From Thiotrichaceae bacterium (GTDB taxonomy: Bacteria > Pseudomonadota > Gammaproteobacteria > SZUA-140), in assembly GCA_002401765.2 (NCBI GenBank), contig NVTY02000061.1, forward strand, positions 1-64,000: a DNA stretch of 64,000 bases. The letters are read 5' to 3'. Positions within the stretch are counted from its first letter, which is position 1. Every line of letters starts with the position of its first letter. The translations under genes were made by a program, and so were the position numbers. Of the stretch, positions 29,564 to 38,849 are shown piece by piece. A model generated the notes under the pieces. That model did not search any database. It saw only the letters and a list, made by a program, of their open reading frames with translations, and was not told the origin of the DNA.

Positions 29564-30939
29564 AGTTGCGGCTCCATGGATATATCGCCCATATCCATAT
29601 CCATATCCATATCCATATCCATGTTACTCATATCAGAGTCCACCGGGGGACTTTCAGCCGCCATCACGGCCATCATCTTGGCCGTGGCTTCACGCAGTTT
29701 GGATTCGGAATCGATGAGAAACTGGCTTGACGTTACCACTTGCTCGCCTGCTTTGAGCCCAGATAAAATTTGGGTTAGCCCTTGCGCACTCACACCCAAG
29801 GTTACCTCACGCGGTTCAAATTTTCCCGCTGCACGCACCACAAACAGCTGCTCACGATTACCCGAGCGTACAATCGCCTCAGTCGGCACCACCACCGCGC
29901 TGGCTTGAGTATCAACATAGAGCGCGACGTTGGCAAACATGCCTGGCTTGAGTGACAGGTCTGCGTTATCGAATTCCAGCCGCACCTGCACTGTGCGGCT
30001 CTTACGATTCAATACCGGATGAATAAAGGTGATATTGCCTTTATAAGTTCGACCCGGTTCAGCTCGCACTCGCATTTCAGCCCGATCGCCTAATTGCAGC
30101 CAGCTCATTTCATCTTCAAAGACATCGACATTGACCCAGATGCGGCTCAAGTCAGCAATCATATAGAGTTCATTTTTAGGGGTTACATATTGCCCTTTTC
30201 GTACCCCAATATGCATGACACGGCCCTCGAAAGGCGAATGGATATGGAGCTGTTTTTTAATCTTGCGACTCTTCTCCAACTCGTGGATTTGATGCGCGGG
30301 CACATCAAATAACTGCAAACGTTCACGCGCACTTTCCAGAATGCTCCTGGAACTTTTTTTCATGTGAGTCACCGTGCCATGACGCACCATCTCCCAGTTA
30401 TTAAGCGCCACGAGATACTCTTGCTGTGCCGCAACTAATTCAGGCGAATAGATGCCGAGCAAGATGGTGCCTTTGCTAACCTGCTTACCGGTTTCATCAA
30501 TCTTCAATGACTCAATCCAACCGGAAGTTTTGGGATGCAGACGCGACAATCGCTCCTCGTTAAAGTCGACACGTCCCAAACCATTTAACACCCGTGACAG
30601 ATCACGCGTTTCAGCCAATGCCGTGCGTACGCCAATATTTTGCACGGTAACGGGATCAATCGTCACCGTGCCTACGGGTTCATCACCACCACCAACGCCT
30701 TGCGCGTAAACGGCAATATAATCCATCCCCATGTTATCCTGCATAAAGACAGATGAGGTGACAGCCGGGTTCATCGGATTGCGATAAAACAACACCTTGC
30801 GCTCAGATGATAAGGCTGGTGTTCCCCCCACTTGTTTTATTCCATGTGAATCGCCACGGGATCCAGACAACCAAGAGCCAGCACCAAAGCTGATACCCAT
30901 TGCGCTAACCACGACCATACTAATAAGCACTTTATTCAT
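29560..30939 (-). CDS. cusB: Efflux RND periplasmic adaptor CusB family, with Met-Asp tail, 459 aa
   Basis: This membrane-fusion protein links CusA to the outer-membrane channel. It has an N-terminal membrane anchor (MNKVLISMVVVSAMG), a short metal-binding YRNPMNPAVTSS segment (heavy-metal YHS-like), the barrel-sandwich and helical hairpin, and beta-barrel domains. Near the C-terminus five Met-Asp pairs are encoded by tandem CCATAT repeats on the plus strand at 29589-29618, a likely soft-metal tail. I chose the ATG at 30939, with GAGGAG seven bases upstream, over one at 30957. It overlaps the TolC-like gene by eight bases. Confidence 0.92.
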   Translation of the reverse strand: MNKVLISMVVVSAMGISFGAGSWLSGSRGDSHGIKQVGGTPALSSERKVLFYRNPMNPAVTSSVFMQDNMGMDYIAVYAQGVGGGDEPVGTVTIDPVTVQNIGVRTALAETRDLSRVLNGLGRVDFNEERLSRLHPKTSGWIESLKIDETGKQVSKGTILLGIYSPELVAAQQEYLVALNNWEMVRHGTVTHMKKSSRSILESARERLQLFDVPAHQIHELEKSRKIKKQLHIHSPFEGRVMHIGVRKGQYVTPKNELYMIADLSRIWVNVDVFEDEMSWLQLGDRAEMRVRAEPGRTYKGNITFIHPVLNRKSRTVQVRLEFDNADLSLKPGMFANVALYVDTQASAVVVPTEAIVRSGNREQLFVVRAAGKFEPREVTLGVSAQGLTQILSGLKAGEQVVTSSQFLIDSESKLREATAKMMAVMAAESPPVDSDMSNMDMDMDMDMDMGDISMEPQL

Positions 30940-32236
30940 AAATATTCTCCTCGTCACCGACCGCAGCGACTAACCGAGCCATGGCCTGATTCGCGATACT
31001 TAGCACCTTCCAATATTGGGTTTCATAGTCATAAAGCGTGGTTTGAGCGCGAATCAGACTCAGAAAATCAACCTTGCTGACCTGATATCCAGCCAACATG
31101 GCATCGACGGTCTGACGAGCCAGGGGGATAATTTCCTGCTGAAAAAGCGCGGCTCGTTCGCGAGATCGGCGATAGTCAGTAACGGCCAACTGAACTTGAG
31201 AGGCGACCTGGTTACGTTGATTTTGAAGCTGATATTTTTTCTGCGCCCATTCAGCATGACGTTGATCAACGGCACGATCCTGTTGACTGCCGAGTGGAAG
31301 GTTCATGCTCAATAGGATGGAAGCGAAGTCGGCTCGACTGCTGCCATCGGGATTATGGCCATTGCGTAAGCCGTATACTGCACCCACTTTAAAATCAGGC
31401 GTGTAGCCCTTTTTCGCCAAATCGACTCGGCTGTGTGCCGCACTCATCCGTTCAGTCTGCGCCGCTAATATTGGCCGACTGTTTACCGCTTGCTGCTGTA
31501 GGGCTTCTGAGCTATTGAGCGTTAACAAAACCTCATTGATAGCAACTGGCAGTTGAATACTCTCTGTGACCGGCTGGTCCATCAACACATTAAGACGCAC
31601 CGATTCATTTTCACGCATGTTCTGCACATGGATCGCGCTATCGCTCAGTTTGGACAGCTCCAATTGTGCCAGCAGAATATCTTGCTGTTGACCGCGGCCA
31701 ACGGTGTAACGTGTCTCGGCCACATTGACAAACTGCTGCAGCAAGACCTGGTTACGCGCAATCACCTCCAGCGCCCGCTCCAGGTAGACCAGATTCCACC
31801 ATACTGTCTTGACATCGCGTACCAGTTGTAACCGTTTTTCCGCCACATCGGCCATTCCCGCCGCCGCTTCATGCCGAGCCACCTGGGAACGTAAGGCCAA
31901 CTTGCCCGCATAAGGCAGCGCTTGTGTAATACCGATCTGAAACTGGGTCATACCCTCCTGAGTAAAGGATATGCTATCCAGTGGCAGATTGACGAGATTG
32001 ACCGACAATATGAGATCAGGCAATGCCTCAACTTGGTTCGGCAGTTCGGCCAGTGCCCTTGCCCTTGCATCAATCGCGGCCAAACCTGGATTGGTAGACA
32101 AGGCGGCGTCAACCGCGCTATTCAAAAAGAGCGTCCCCGTCGCTTGTGCGGCGTTCACGCCGAGCAATAGGGCACATACGCATACCAACGGTAAACGAAC
32201 AAAAAAGTTGGAACGGTATCGAGATTGAAAATACAA
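30932..32236 (-). CDS. TolC-family outer-membrane efflux protein (CusC role), 434 aa
   Basis: After a signal peptide (about 1-33, ending in AQATG) the chain has two repeats of the outer-membrane efflux domain: long amphipathic helices such as ARARALAELPNQVEALPDLIL and EIIPLARQTVDAMLAGYQVSKV. It is the outer-membrane duct for the CusBA pump. The start is a TTG at 32236 with AGGAG eight bases before it; no ATG fits the signal peptide. It is the first gene of the minus-strand operon, divergent from cusRS. Confidence 0.9.
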   Translation of the reverse strand: MYFQSRYRSNFFVRLPLVCVCALLLGVNAAQATGTLFLNSAVDAALSTNPGLAAIDARARALAELPNQVEALPDLILSVNLVNLPLDSISFTQEGMTQFQIGITQALPYAGKLALRSQVARHEAAAGMADVAEKRLQLVRDVKTVWWNLVYLERALEVIARNQVLLQQFVNVAETRYTVGRGQQQDILLAQLELSKLSDSAIHVQNMRENESVRLNVLMDQPVTESIQLPVAINEVLLTLNSSEALQQQAVNSRPILAAQTERMSAAHSRVDLAKKGYTPDFKVGAVYGLRNGHNPDGSSRADFASILLSMNLPLGSQQDRAVDQRHAEWAQKKYQLQNQRNQVASQVQLAVTDYRRSRERAALFQQEIIPLARQTVDAMLAGYQVSKVDFLSLIRAQTTLYDYETQYWKVLSIANQAMARLVAAVGDEENIYE

Positions 32237-32308
32237 ATTAATGACTCCTACTGGCGCGCTATCGTAGTCAAGAATAAGCGAGTAACGCTGTCGTTAAGGT
32301 GACGTTTT

Positions 32309-32326
32309 CATTACATTTTTGTAATG
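32309..32326. promoter_or_regulatory. Palindromic box in the cus intergenic region (probable CusR box)
   Basis: CATTACA (32309-32315), TTTT and TGTAATG (32320-32326) form a perfect 7-base dyad, the layout of binding sites used by CusR/CopR/PcoR-type metal response regulators. It lies 73 bases upstream of the TTG of the TolC-like gene and 51 upstream of cusR, so one site could control both directions. Confidence 0.75.
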
Positions 32327-32376
32327 TTACTGTCATACTCAATGAATGCCTCTTTAGGATCAACCTAAATTTAACT

Positions 32377-33063
32377 ATGAAATTTCTAATTGTCGAAGAT
32401 GAAATTAAAACCGGTGAATACCTTAAGCAGGGCTTGAGTGAGGCGGGCTTTGTCGTTGACCTGTCCCATAACGGGCTGGATGGCCATCACCTGGCCATGA
32501 CAGGTCATTACGACCTACTGATTCTCGATGTGATGTTGCCCGATGTAGATGGCTGGCAGATCTTGAAATCATTACGTGAAGCGGGTAATGAAGCACCCGT
32601 GTTATTTCTAACCGCTCGTGACAGCATTGAAGACCGCGTTAAAGGCTTGGAACTGGGCGCGGATGACTACCTGGTTAAACCCTTTGTCTTCGCTGAACTA
32701 CTGGCCCGCGTACGCACCTTGTTACGCCGCAGGACAACCCCCACTACTGAATTAAGCCTCAGTATTGCCGACCTTGAGCTGGACCTAGCCCGTCATCGCG
32801 CCCGTCGCGGTGGCAAACGTATCCACCTAACCGCCAAAGAGTTTTCGCTGCTGGAACTGCTGGTACGCCGCCAAGGTGAGGTGTTGCCTCGCTCCCTGAT
32901 TGCCTCCCAAGTTTGGGATATGAATTTCGATAGCGATACCAATGTCATTGATGTCGCCATTCGCCGTCTGCGCGGCAAGATCGATGATGGTTACGATCCT
33001 AAGTTAATTCAGACGGTACGCGGTATGGGTTATATGATCGACTTGCCAGACGAAGCCTCATAA
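32377..33063 (+). CDS. cusR: Heavy-metal response regulator, OmpR family (CusR-like), 228 aa
   Basis: The receiver (1-115) has E7-D8-E9, phospho-acceptor D51 in [10 protein letters not shown] and K102 in VKPF. The winged-helix output domain has [16 protein letters not shown], in the sequence form [13 protein letters not shown], which is the hallmark of CusR/PcoR/CopR regulators. The start is the ATG at 32377 (MKFLIVEDE); the longer frame upstream has no family match. It is followed at once by cusS. Confidence 0.93.
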   Translation: MKFLIVEDEIKTGEYLKQGLSEAGFVVDLSHNGLDGHHLAMTGHYDLLILDVMLPDVDGWQILKSLREAGNEAPVLFLTARDSIEDRVKGLELGADDYLVKPFVFAELLARVRTLLRRRTTPTTELSLSIADLELDLARHRARRGGKRIHLTAKEFSLLELLVRRQGEVLPRSLIASQVWDMNFDSDTNVIDVAIRRLRGKIDDGYDPKLIQTVRGMGYMIDLPDEAS

Positions 33064-34500
33064 ATGGTACGACCCACCTCACTGACACTACGGCTAACAT
33101 TACTGTTTAGTGCGGTGGCCGCGGTGGTTTTTCTGGCCTTTGGCTGGATCATCGAGCGCTCTATTGAGGAACACTTTGCCACTCAAGACAGCCAGGAACT
33201 CAAGGTGGTCGCCAAAGCGGTAGAACAGTCGCTGCTCATGCTGCAATCTGATCATGAGTTTGCCCCAGCCAGCAATGAATTTGCACGCGCTAAACAGCGT
33301 TTTGATGATATTTTGGTGGGCCATCACGGTGCATTACTGCTGATCACCAACACCCGCGGACAAGCGCTGTATTCCAGCCCCGGCCCCGACCTTTCCAAGA
33401 TACTAAAATCAACCGCGATACATCGCTCAAATGATAAATTCCAACAAGGCACGGTACAACAATGGAACGATGGCAAGCACAGCTATCGTATTTTCGTCCA
33501 GCAGGTCAGTGGCAAAAATAAAGCACTTTATACCGTTGTCATCGCTGTAGATCTCGATTTTCATCACCACTTTCTAAGTCACTTTCGCCATACACTCTGG
33601 TTGATGGTGGCCTGTGGCATTATCATAATGGGCGTAATGGGCTGGGTTGTGGTGCGACATGGCCACCGGCCTCTACGCAATATTGTTGACCAAATCAGGC
33701 GCATCAGTGCCAACGAATTAAATACTCGTCTCGTTCCTGAAGCCGTTCCCACGGAACTTACTGAGCTTGCCCTGTCGTTCAATGAACTGCTTCAGCGCAT
33801 GGAAGAGGCATTTAACCGCCTCGCCAATTTCTCAGCCGACATCGCCCATGAACTGCGTACCCCCGTCACCAATCTAATGACCCAAACTCAGGTTGCTCTT
33901 TCCCAGGCGCGTGATGTTGATGAATATCAAGAAATTCTTTATTCCAATATGGAAGAATACGAACGCATGGCGCAGATGATCGGTGACATGCTCTTTTTAG
34001 CTAAAAATGATCATGCCCAATATAATCTCAATGCTGAGGCCATCGACCTAAAAAGCGAAGTACACAATCTATTCGATTATTACGGTGCCTGGGCGGAAGA
34101 GTGTCAGGTTTCATTGAGACAAGAAGGTGACGCCCATGTGCAAGGTGACGGCCTGATGTTACGCCGAGCCCTCAGTAATTTGCTTTCTAATGCCATCCGC
34201 CATACACCTGCACATAATAGCGTCACGATAAAGCTCAGTTATATCGAGAGCCGCGTATTGGTTACGGTAGAGAACCCCGGCACACTCATCCCCACTGAGC
34301 ACCTCGCCAAAGTATTCGACCGTTTTTATCGTACTGACCCATCGCGCCAGCGTAGCGGTGAGGGTGCGGGACTAGGCTTGGCCATTGTTAAATCAATTGT
34401 CGAAGCACATAGCGGCACGATTGTCGCCAGTTCTGATGAGGCAAGCACTCAGTTCAAGATTAGCCTGCCAGGTTTTGTCATTGCACAATCTTACGACTAA
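33064..34500 (+). CDS. cusS: Heavy-metal sensor histidine kinase (CusS-like), 478 aa
   Basis: An N-terminal membrane helix (about 8-28), a periplasmic sensor region (about 30-175), a second helix (about 178-198) and a HAMP domain lead to the HisKA motif FSADIAHELRTPVTN with phospho-acceptor H262. The ATPase domain has LSNLLSNAIRHTP (N box) and GAGLGLAIVKSIVEAHSG (G box). The ATG follows the cusR stop directly. The 3' end overlaps the convergent dehydrogenase gene by four bases. Confidence 0.92.
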   Translation: MVRPTSLTLRLTLLFSAVAAVVFLAFGWIIERSIEEHFATQDSQELKVVAKAVEQSLLMLQSDHEFAPASNEFARAKQRFDDILVGHHGALLLITNTRGQALYSSPGPDLSKILKSTAIHRSNDKFQQGTVQQWNDGKHSYRIFVQQVSGKNKALYTVVIAVDLDFHHHFLSHFRHTLWLMVACGIIIMGVMGWVVVRHGHRPLRNIVDQIRRISANELNTRLVPEAVPTELTELALSFNELLQRMEEAFNRLANFSADIAHELRTPVTNLMTQTQVALSQARDVDEYQEILYSNMEEYERMAQMIGDMLFLAKNDHAQYNLNAEAIDLKSEVHNLFDYYGAWAEECQVSLRQEGDAHVQGDGLMLRRALSNLLSNAIRHTPAHNSVTIKLSYIESRVLVTVENPGTLIPTEHLAKVFDRFYRTDPSRQRSGEGAGLGLAIVKSIVEAHSGTIVASSDEASTQFKISLPGFVIAQSYD

Positions 34501-35381
34501 AATTCGAGTGGTTTTATCAACACCTTCAGCCCATTTTCTAGCATCTCAATGGCACTCGAAAATGGCCCGCAACGGGAACCAATTAATTCGATTTCATCGA
34601 TCATTAGACGGGTTAAATCAACCGTAATCGGTGCCGGGTAACTGCTCTTCATGACACAAACCCCCTGCGGACGTAAAGCATGCAGCGCCAAGGCCAGGCC
34701 AGACGGCTGTCCCGTGGCATCGATTGCAACGTCTACCATGTTGACCTCAACCGCGGACTCATCGATACAATCAAGTGGCAAGCGCTGTAGTAATTGGCGT
34801 TGTTGAGCGTGACGCACCACCACTGTCAGTGGTTTTTCTTGTAAGATCATCACCCGCGCAATCAACTGCCCTAGTCGTCCAGCACCAATCAACATAATAT
34901 CACGGTAATCATGTGACTGAAGTTGCTCGACAATGCGCAATGCTGCGGCTAGCGGTTCAATAAAAACGGCCTGTCGATCATCAATACTATCGGAAATAAT
35001 ATGAAGGGTATTGGCTTTAACCATTAGGTATTCAGCAAAACACCCTTGATGATCTCGAATGCCAATCACACGACGATTTAGACAGTGGCTATAATGTTTT
35101 CGTGCGCATTGGTCGCATTCACCACACCACTGATTAATCTCGGCAACAACACGCCTGCCCTTCAAGTTGGCATCAACTTCTGAGCCGGTTTCAACCACCT
35201 CCGCAACGAACTCGTGTCCGGGTACACCGTTAAAATTGGCATAACCGTTGAACAGTGCTAAGTCTGTTCCGCAAATGCCTGCGAGCCTGATTTTAAGTAA
35301 GACTTCATCATGTCCTACGCATGAAAGCGCCGGATCAAAGCGCAATGTCAATTTGTGATGTTGTAAATAGAGGGTTTTCAT
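34497..35381 (-). CDS. Zinc-binding alcohol dehydrogenase family protein, shortened at the C-terminus, 294 aa
   Basis: This is an MDR-superfamily oxidoreductase. The catalytic zinc site (ICGTDL and GHEF), the structural zinc Cys set CGECDQCARKHYSHC and the NAD(P) motif GAGRLGQL are intact. Full-length relatives have about 340 residues; here the end runs from the ENG turn straight into LKVLIKP, so roughly 35-45 residues normally between these blocks seem missing, as if by an internal deletion. The ATG at 35381 (MKTLYL) fits the family; one at 35402 is possible. The substrate is unknown, and activity is uncertain. Confidence 0.85.
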   Translation of the reverse strand: MKTLYLQHHKLTLRFDPALSCVGHDEVLLKIRLAGICGTDLALFNGYANFNGVPGHEFVAEVVETGSEVDANLKGRRVVAEINQWCGECDQCARKHYSHCLNRRVIGIRDHQGCFAEYLMVKANTLHIISDSIDDRQAVFIEPLAAALRIVEQLQSHDYRDIMLIGAGRLGQLIARVMILQEKPLTVVVRHAQQRQLLQRLPLDCIDESAVEVNMVDVAIDATGQPSGLALALHALRPQGVCVMKSSYPAPITVDLTRLMIDEIELIGSRCGPFSSAIEMLENGLKVLIKPLEF

Positions 35382-35615
35382 GCCCACAAAGTGTAACAGC
35401 ATTATGGAACGGAGGCGGAATCATCATCACTAAGCATGTAATTGAGATTCGAAGCACCCTCACCAGTCGCATGTTATATACCCGTAATAAAAAATATGTG
35501 CTCATTGATCACTGCCACTAAAATCACCATTAATATATAGTTATAACAATGTTAACATTTATATTACAGGACTCACCGCTATCGAATTTTTTCACTACAT
35601 GGAGTGCCCAGAGAA

Positions 35616-36467
35616 ATGTTGAAAGCCACTGCCGCAATGATAATCACCTTTTTAGTTTATTTTGTGGGTGCCGCTACTGCCAACCCATCAACGCCGAATC
35701 AGCCGCCGTTGCCACTAGCACATACCTATACACAAGGCCTCAATATAAAGGATTACTGGCTAAGTGAAAAATTGGATGGTGTTCGCGCCTACTGGGATGG
35801 CAAACAGCTCTTGTCAAAACAAGGCAATATTTATCACGCACCCGCATGGTTTATTGCCAATTTCCCCTCGCAGCCACTTGATGGCGAGTTATGGATGAAA
35901 CGGAATAGTTTTGAGCGTATTGTTAGTATTGTACGAGATAAAATACCGGGGGATGGTTGGCAAGATATCCGCTATATGGTGTTTGACCTGCCTCTCAAGA
36001 AAGTTGCGTTTAGCGCTCGTATCAGCAAGCTCAAAAACCTTATTGCAACCTTAAACTCACCCTACCTTCACCTCGTAGAACAATCACGGGTGTCAAATCA
36101 TGATGCGTTGATTAAAAAACTGGATGAAATCGTCGCGGCGGGTGGTGAAGGACTAATGCTGCACAACGGCAATGCGCTGTATTTAGCAGGGCGCAGTCAT
36201 GACCTACTCAAGGTAAAATCTTACCAAGATGCAGAGGCGCGCGTGATCGCACATTTACCTGGTAAGGGCAAGTTCAAAGGCATGTTGGGTGCATTGCAGG
36301 TAGAGACAGATGAGGGCAAGCGCTTTCGTCTCGGCGGTGGTTTTAGCCATCATGAACGCCGATTTCCGCCAGCAATAGGCACCTTTGTTACCTATAAATA
36401 TTACGGGAAAACAATCAATGGACTACCAAGATTTGCTAGTTTCTTACGGATAAAAGCCCTGAAGTAA
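35616..36467 (+). CDS. Exported minimal ATP-dependent DNA ligase (LigE type), 283 aa
   Basis: The nucleotidyltransferase core has motif I SEKLDGVRAYWDG with adenylated K52, motif III DGELW, motif IV EGLMLHN and motif V LLKVKSY, followed by a small OB domain (about 210-283). No DNA-binding or other added domain is present, the form known as Lig E. Residues 1-22 (MLKATAAMIITFLVYFVGAATA) look like a signal peptide, so the enzyme should act in the periplasm, which for this family is thought to relate to external or incoming DNA. I chose the ATG at 35616, with GGAG at 35601-35604. comEC in this window supports a competence link. Confidence 0.9.
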   Translation: MLKATAAMIITFLVYFVGAATANPSTPNQPPLPLAHTYTQGLNIKDYWLSEKLDGVRAYWDGKQLLSKQGNIYHAPAWFIANFPSQPLDGELWMKRNSFERIVSIVRDKIPGDGWQDIRYMVFDLPLKKVAFSARISKLKNLIATLNSPYLHLVEQSRVSNHDALIKKLDEIVAAGGEGLMLHNGNALYLAGRSHDLLKVKSYQDAEARVIAHLPGKGKFKGMLGALQVETDEGKRFRLGGGFSHHERRFPPAIGTFVTYKYYGKTINGLPRFASFLRIKALK

Positions 36468-36771
36468 AGAAAACTGAAGATGTTAAACCGCAAGCACATG
36501 TTAATCGTATGATAAATACTGGATTTTTATGCCCACTCTGGCTAGTCTTAAGGGTTCTGTTGGGTAGTAATTAACTAAGGAATCTCTAATCTATTCATGA
36601 ACCCGTATCTTGCACCTAAAACATTCATCTTCAGTGTTGCGAACCTTCATAATAACCCGCTATTACGTGCGACTCGTGCCTTGAATCTGAATATTCTAGA
36701 TCACAATCGATTTCATCCAGAATAGATCACAGACTCCCTAATCTTAAAAAGAAATTTAAAGAGGCGGATTA
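36468..36771. other. 304-base gap upstream of the carbonic anhydrase gene
   Basis: Most of this gap is the 159-bp inverted-repeat element at 36579-36737 described separately. The remaining flanks show no gene. The carbonic anhydrase ribosome binding site (AGAGG near 36758) lies just after the element, so its promoter is either inside the element or to its left. Confidence 0.6.
36579..36737. mobile_element. 159-bp MITE, IS5-type by its ends
   Basis: GGAATCTCTAATCTATTC (36579-36596) and the reverse complement of 36720-36737 (GGAGTCTGTGATCTATTC) match at 15 of 18 positions. CTAA flanks both ends (36575-36578 and 36738-36741); this fits the YTAR four-base target duplication of IS5-group elements. 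There is no open frame inside, so it would move only with a transposase supplied elsewhere. Confidence 0.78.
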
Positions 36772-37602
36772 ATGGAAACCAAGTGTATGAGATTTTTAAA
36801 GGGCGTGGCAATTGGGGGCATTGCCATGTTAACAGCTGCATGTTCAAATTCTGATGACAATCATGAAGCAAAAGCAACTGACCACGTTAAAGTTACCCAT
36901 GCTGAAAAAGTAAGCCACACGGCGGCGAGCCATTGGGCTTATGATGGTGATGGCGCACCTCATGCATGGGGTGTTATTAAAGAAGAATATGCAACCTGCG
37001 GTGATGGCAAACAACAATCGCCGATCGATATTTCGGCGGTGACCATCGGCCCACTCTCTGAGATCGAGTTCAAATACAAATCAACGCCACTGGAGCTGAG
37101 CCACAATGGGCATACTATTCAGGCTAGCTACCACACCGGCAGTTATATCACTGTCGGCGGCAAACGTTATGATTTATTGCAACTCCATTTTCATGCCCCT
37201 GCTGAGCACACCATTGGTGGCAAGAGCTATGAGATGGTGGCACATCTTGTTCATAAAGCAGCGGATGGTCAGTTAGCTGTGATCGGCGTGATGTTTAAAA
37301 CGGGCGATAAAAATAAAGTGATTGAAAAACTGTGGACTCACATGCCAACAGAAAGCGGCCAGACCAATACTGTTAAAAATACGCGTTTCAATGCGCTTGA
37401 TCTGTTACCGGTTGACTTAACTTACTTCAACTACGCGGGCTCGCTAACGACTCCTCCCTGCTCAGAAGGGGTGAACTGGATGGTGATGGCAACCCCTGCA
37501 TCAATCTCTGCTAAGCAGGTGAAACAGTTCACCGATCTTTTCCCATCGAGTGTGCGTCCAGTGCAACCACTCAATGGTCGCGTGGTACGTGCTAGTCATT
37601 AA
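36772..37602 (+). CDS. Alpha-class carbonic anhydrase, lipoprotein, 276 aa
   Basis: The enzyme interconverts CO2 and bicarbonate. After a lipoprotein signal (LTAAC, lipidated C24) and a charged linker comes the alpha-CA domain (about 55-275): GKQQSPIDIS, zinc ligands in QLHFHAPAEH and VAHLVHKA, and the LTTPPCSEGVNW segment. All three zinc His positions are present. It is thus periplasmic and membrane-anchored, useful for inorganic carbon supply or pH. The gene stands alone, preceded by a MITE and followed by a strong terminator. Confidence 0.94.
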   Translation: METKCMRFLKGVAIGGIAMLTAACSNSDDNHEAKATDHVKVTHAEKVSHTAASHWAYDGDGAPHAWGVIKEEYATCGDGKQQSPIDISAVTIGPLSEIEFKYKSTPLELSHNGHTIQASYHTGSYITVGGKRYDLLQLHFHAPAEHTIGGKSYEMVAHLVHKAADGQLAVIGVMFKTGDKNKVIEKLWTHMPTESGQTNTVKNTRFNALDLLPVDLTYFNYAGSLTTPPCSEGVNWMVMATPASISAKQVKQFTDLFPSSVRPVQPLNGRVVRASH

Positions 37603-37624
37603 TCGATCGCTATGTAATAAGCAC

Positions 37625-37661
37625 AAAAAGGCGAGGATGTGAAAGCATCCTCGCCTTTTTT
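37625..37661. terminator. Strong intrinsic terminator after the carbonic anhydrase gene
   Basis: GGCGAGGATG (37630-37639) and CATCCTCGCC (37646-37655) are perfect arms around TGAAAG, followed by six T bases and preceded by five A bases. It can act in both directions, so it also ends the minus-strand thrC transcript. Confidence 0.95.
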
Positions 37662-37711
37662 ATAGCTAAGCATTAGAGGTTTTTAACCACCAAGCCCAAG
37701 CTGACTAAACG

Positions 37712-38788
37712 CTAGATATTGTCTAAAATTGCTTTCTTAACCGCATCAAGCGTTGCATCAATGCTTTTAAGTGGCGCTTTGCACTGCTTGATTGCAGTAT
37801 CAGGGTCTTTGATGCCATTGCCCGTTAAAGTGCAAACGACTTTGCTACCCGCCGCTATTTTACCGTTCTTCACATCTTTGATTAAACCCGCTAGTGAAGC
37901 GGCTGATGCCGGCTCACAAAAGATACCTTCACGTTCAGTCAGCATTTTCTGTGCAGAGAGGATCTCTTGGTCAGTGCATTCATCGAACCAGCCTTTCGAT
38001 TCTTTTTGAGTGGTCCACGCCTTATCCCAGCTTTGTGGGTGGCCGATGCGAATGGCTGTCGCAACGGTTTCAGGATCGTCCACCATCGCACCACGCATAA
38101 ACGGCGCAGAACCACTGGCCTGGTAACCCACCATCACCGGTAGGCTATTGACGATACCGTGTTCATTATATTCTCTGTAGCCCATCCAGTGCGCAGTGAT
38201 GTTGCCGGCGTTGCCAACGGGAATGCAGTGATAGTCTGGTGCGCTGCCAAGCTCTTCCATAATTTCAAACGCAGCGGTTTTCTGCCCCTGTAGGCGGTAC
38301 GGATTGATTGAATTCACAATCGTAACCGGTGCGTGGCCCGCAATATCTTTAACCAACTGCATGCCAGCATCAAAATTACCTTTGATCTGAATCACCGTTG
38401 CGCCATGCATCATCGCCTGCGCTAGTTTACCAAGGGCAATCTTGCCATCTGGGATTAATACAAATGCCTTAATCCCTGCGCGCGCGGCATAAGCCGCAGC
38501 AGATGCAGAAGTGTTGCCGGTTGAGGCGCAGATGATGGCTTCACTGCCCTCTTCAACGGCCTTGGTAACGGCCATGGTCATGCCCCGGTCTTTAAAAGAA
38601 CCGGTTGGATTTAGCCCTTCAAATTTCACATAAATATCAACTTCAGACTCCAACAGACCCGGAATATTATTCAGGCGAATCAGTGGGGTATTACCTTCAC
38701 CGAGGCTAATAATGCGGGTGTCATCATGTACCGGCAAGCGGTCACGGTAGGTATCAATCAATCCTGTATAGCGAGATCGAAATTGCAT
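37712..38788 (-). CDS. thrC: Threonine synthase, 358 aa
   Basis: ThrC converts O-phospho-homoserine to threonine using pyridoxal phosphate. The PLP lysine lies in NPTGSFKDRGM, the phosphate-binding loop in CASTGNTSASAAAYAARAG, and a second glycine-rich VGNAGNITAHWMGY follows. Length of 358 marks the short class typical of Pseudomonas-type and Gram-positive enzymes, not the 428-residue E. coli form. It follows hom after 61 bases, the last two steps of threonine synthesis together. Confidence 0.96.
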   Translation of the reverse strand: MQFRSRYTGLIDTYRDRLPVHDDTRIISLGEGNTPLIRLNNIPGLLESEVDIYVKFEGLNPTGSFKDRGMTMAVTKAVEEGSEAIICASTGNTSASAAAYAARAGIKAFVLIPDGKIALGKLAQAMMHGATVIQIKGNFDAGMQLVKDIAGHAPVTIVNSINPYRLQGQKTAAFEIMEELGSAPDYHCIPVGNAGNITAHWMGYREYNEHGIVNSLPVMVGYQASGSAPFMRGAMVDDPETVATAIRIGHPQSWDKAWTTQKESKGWFDECTDQEILSAQKMLTEREGIFCEPASAASLAGLIKDVKNGKIAAGSKVVCTLTGNGIKDPDTAIKQCKAPLKSIDATLDAVKKAILDNI

Positions 38789-38849
38789 AAAAATGTTTCC
38801 TTAAAAATCCAATGAGACGCGTCTATGCATCAAGTAAGGCAGACGAGAA

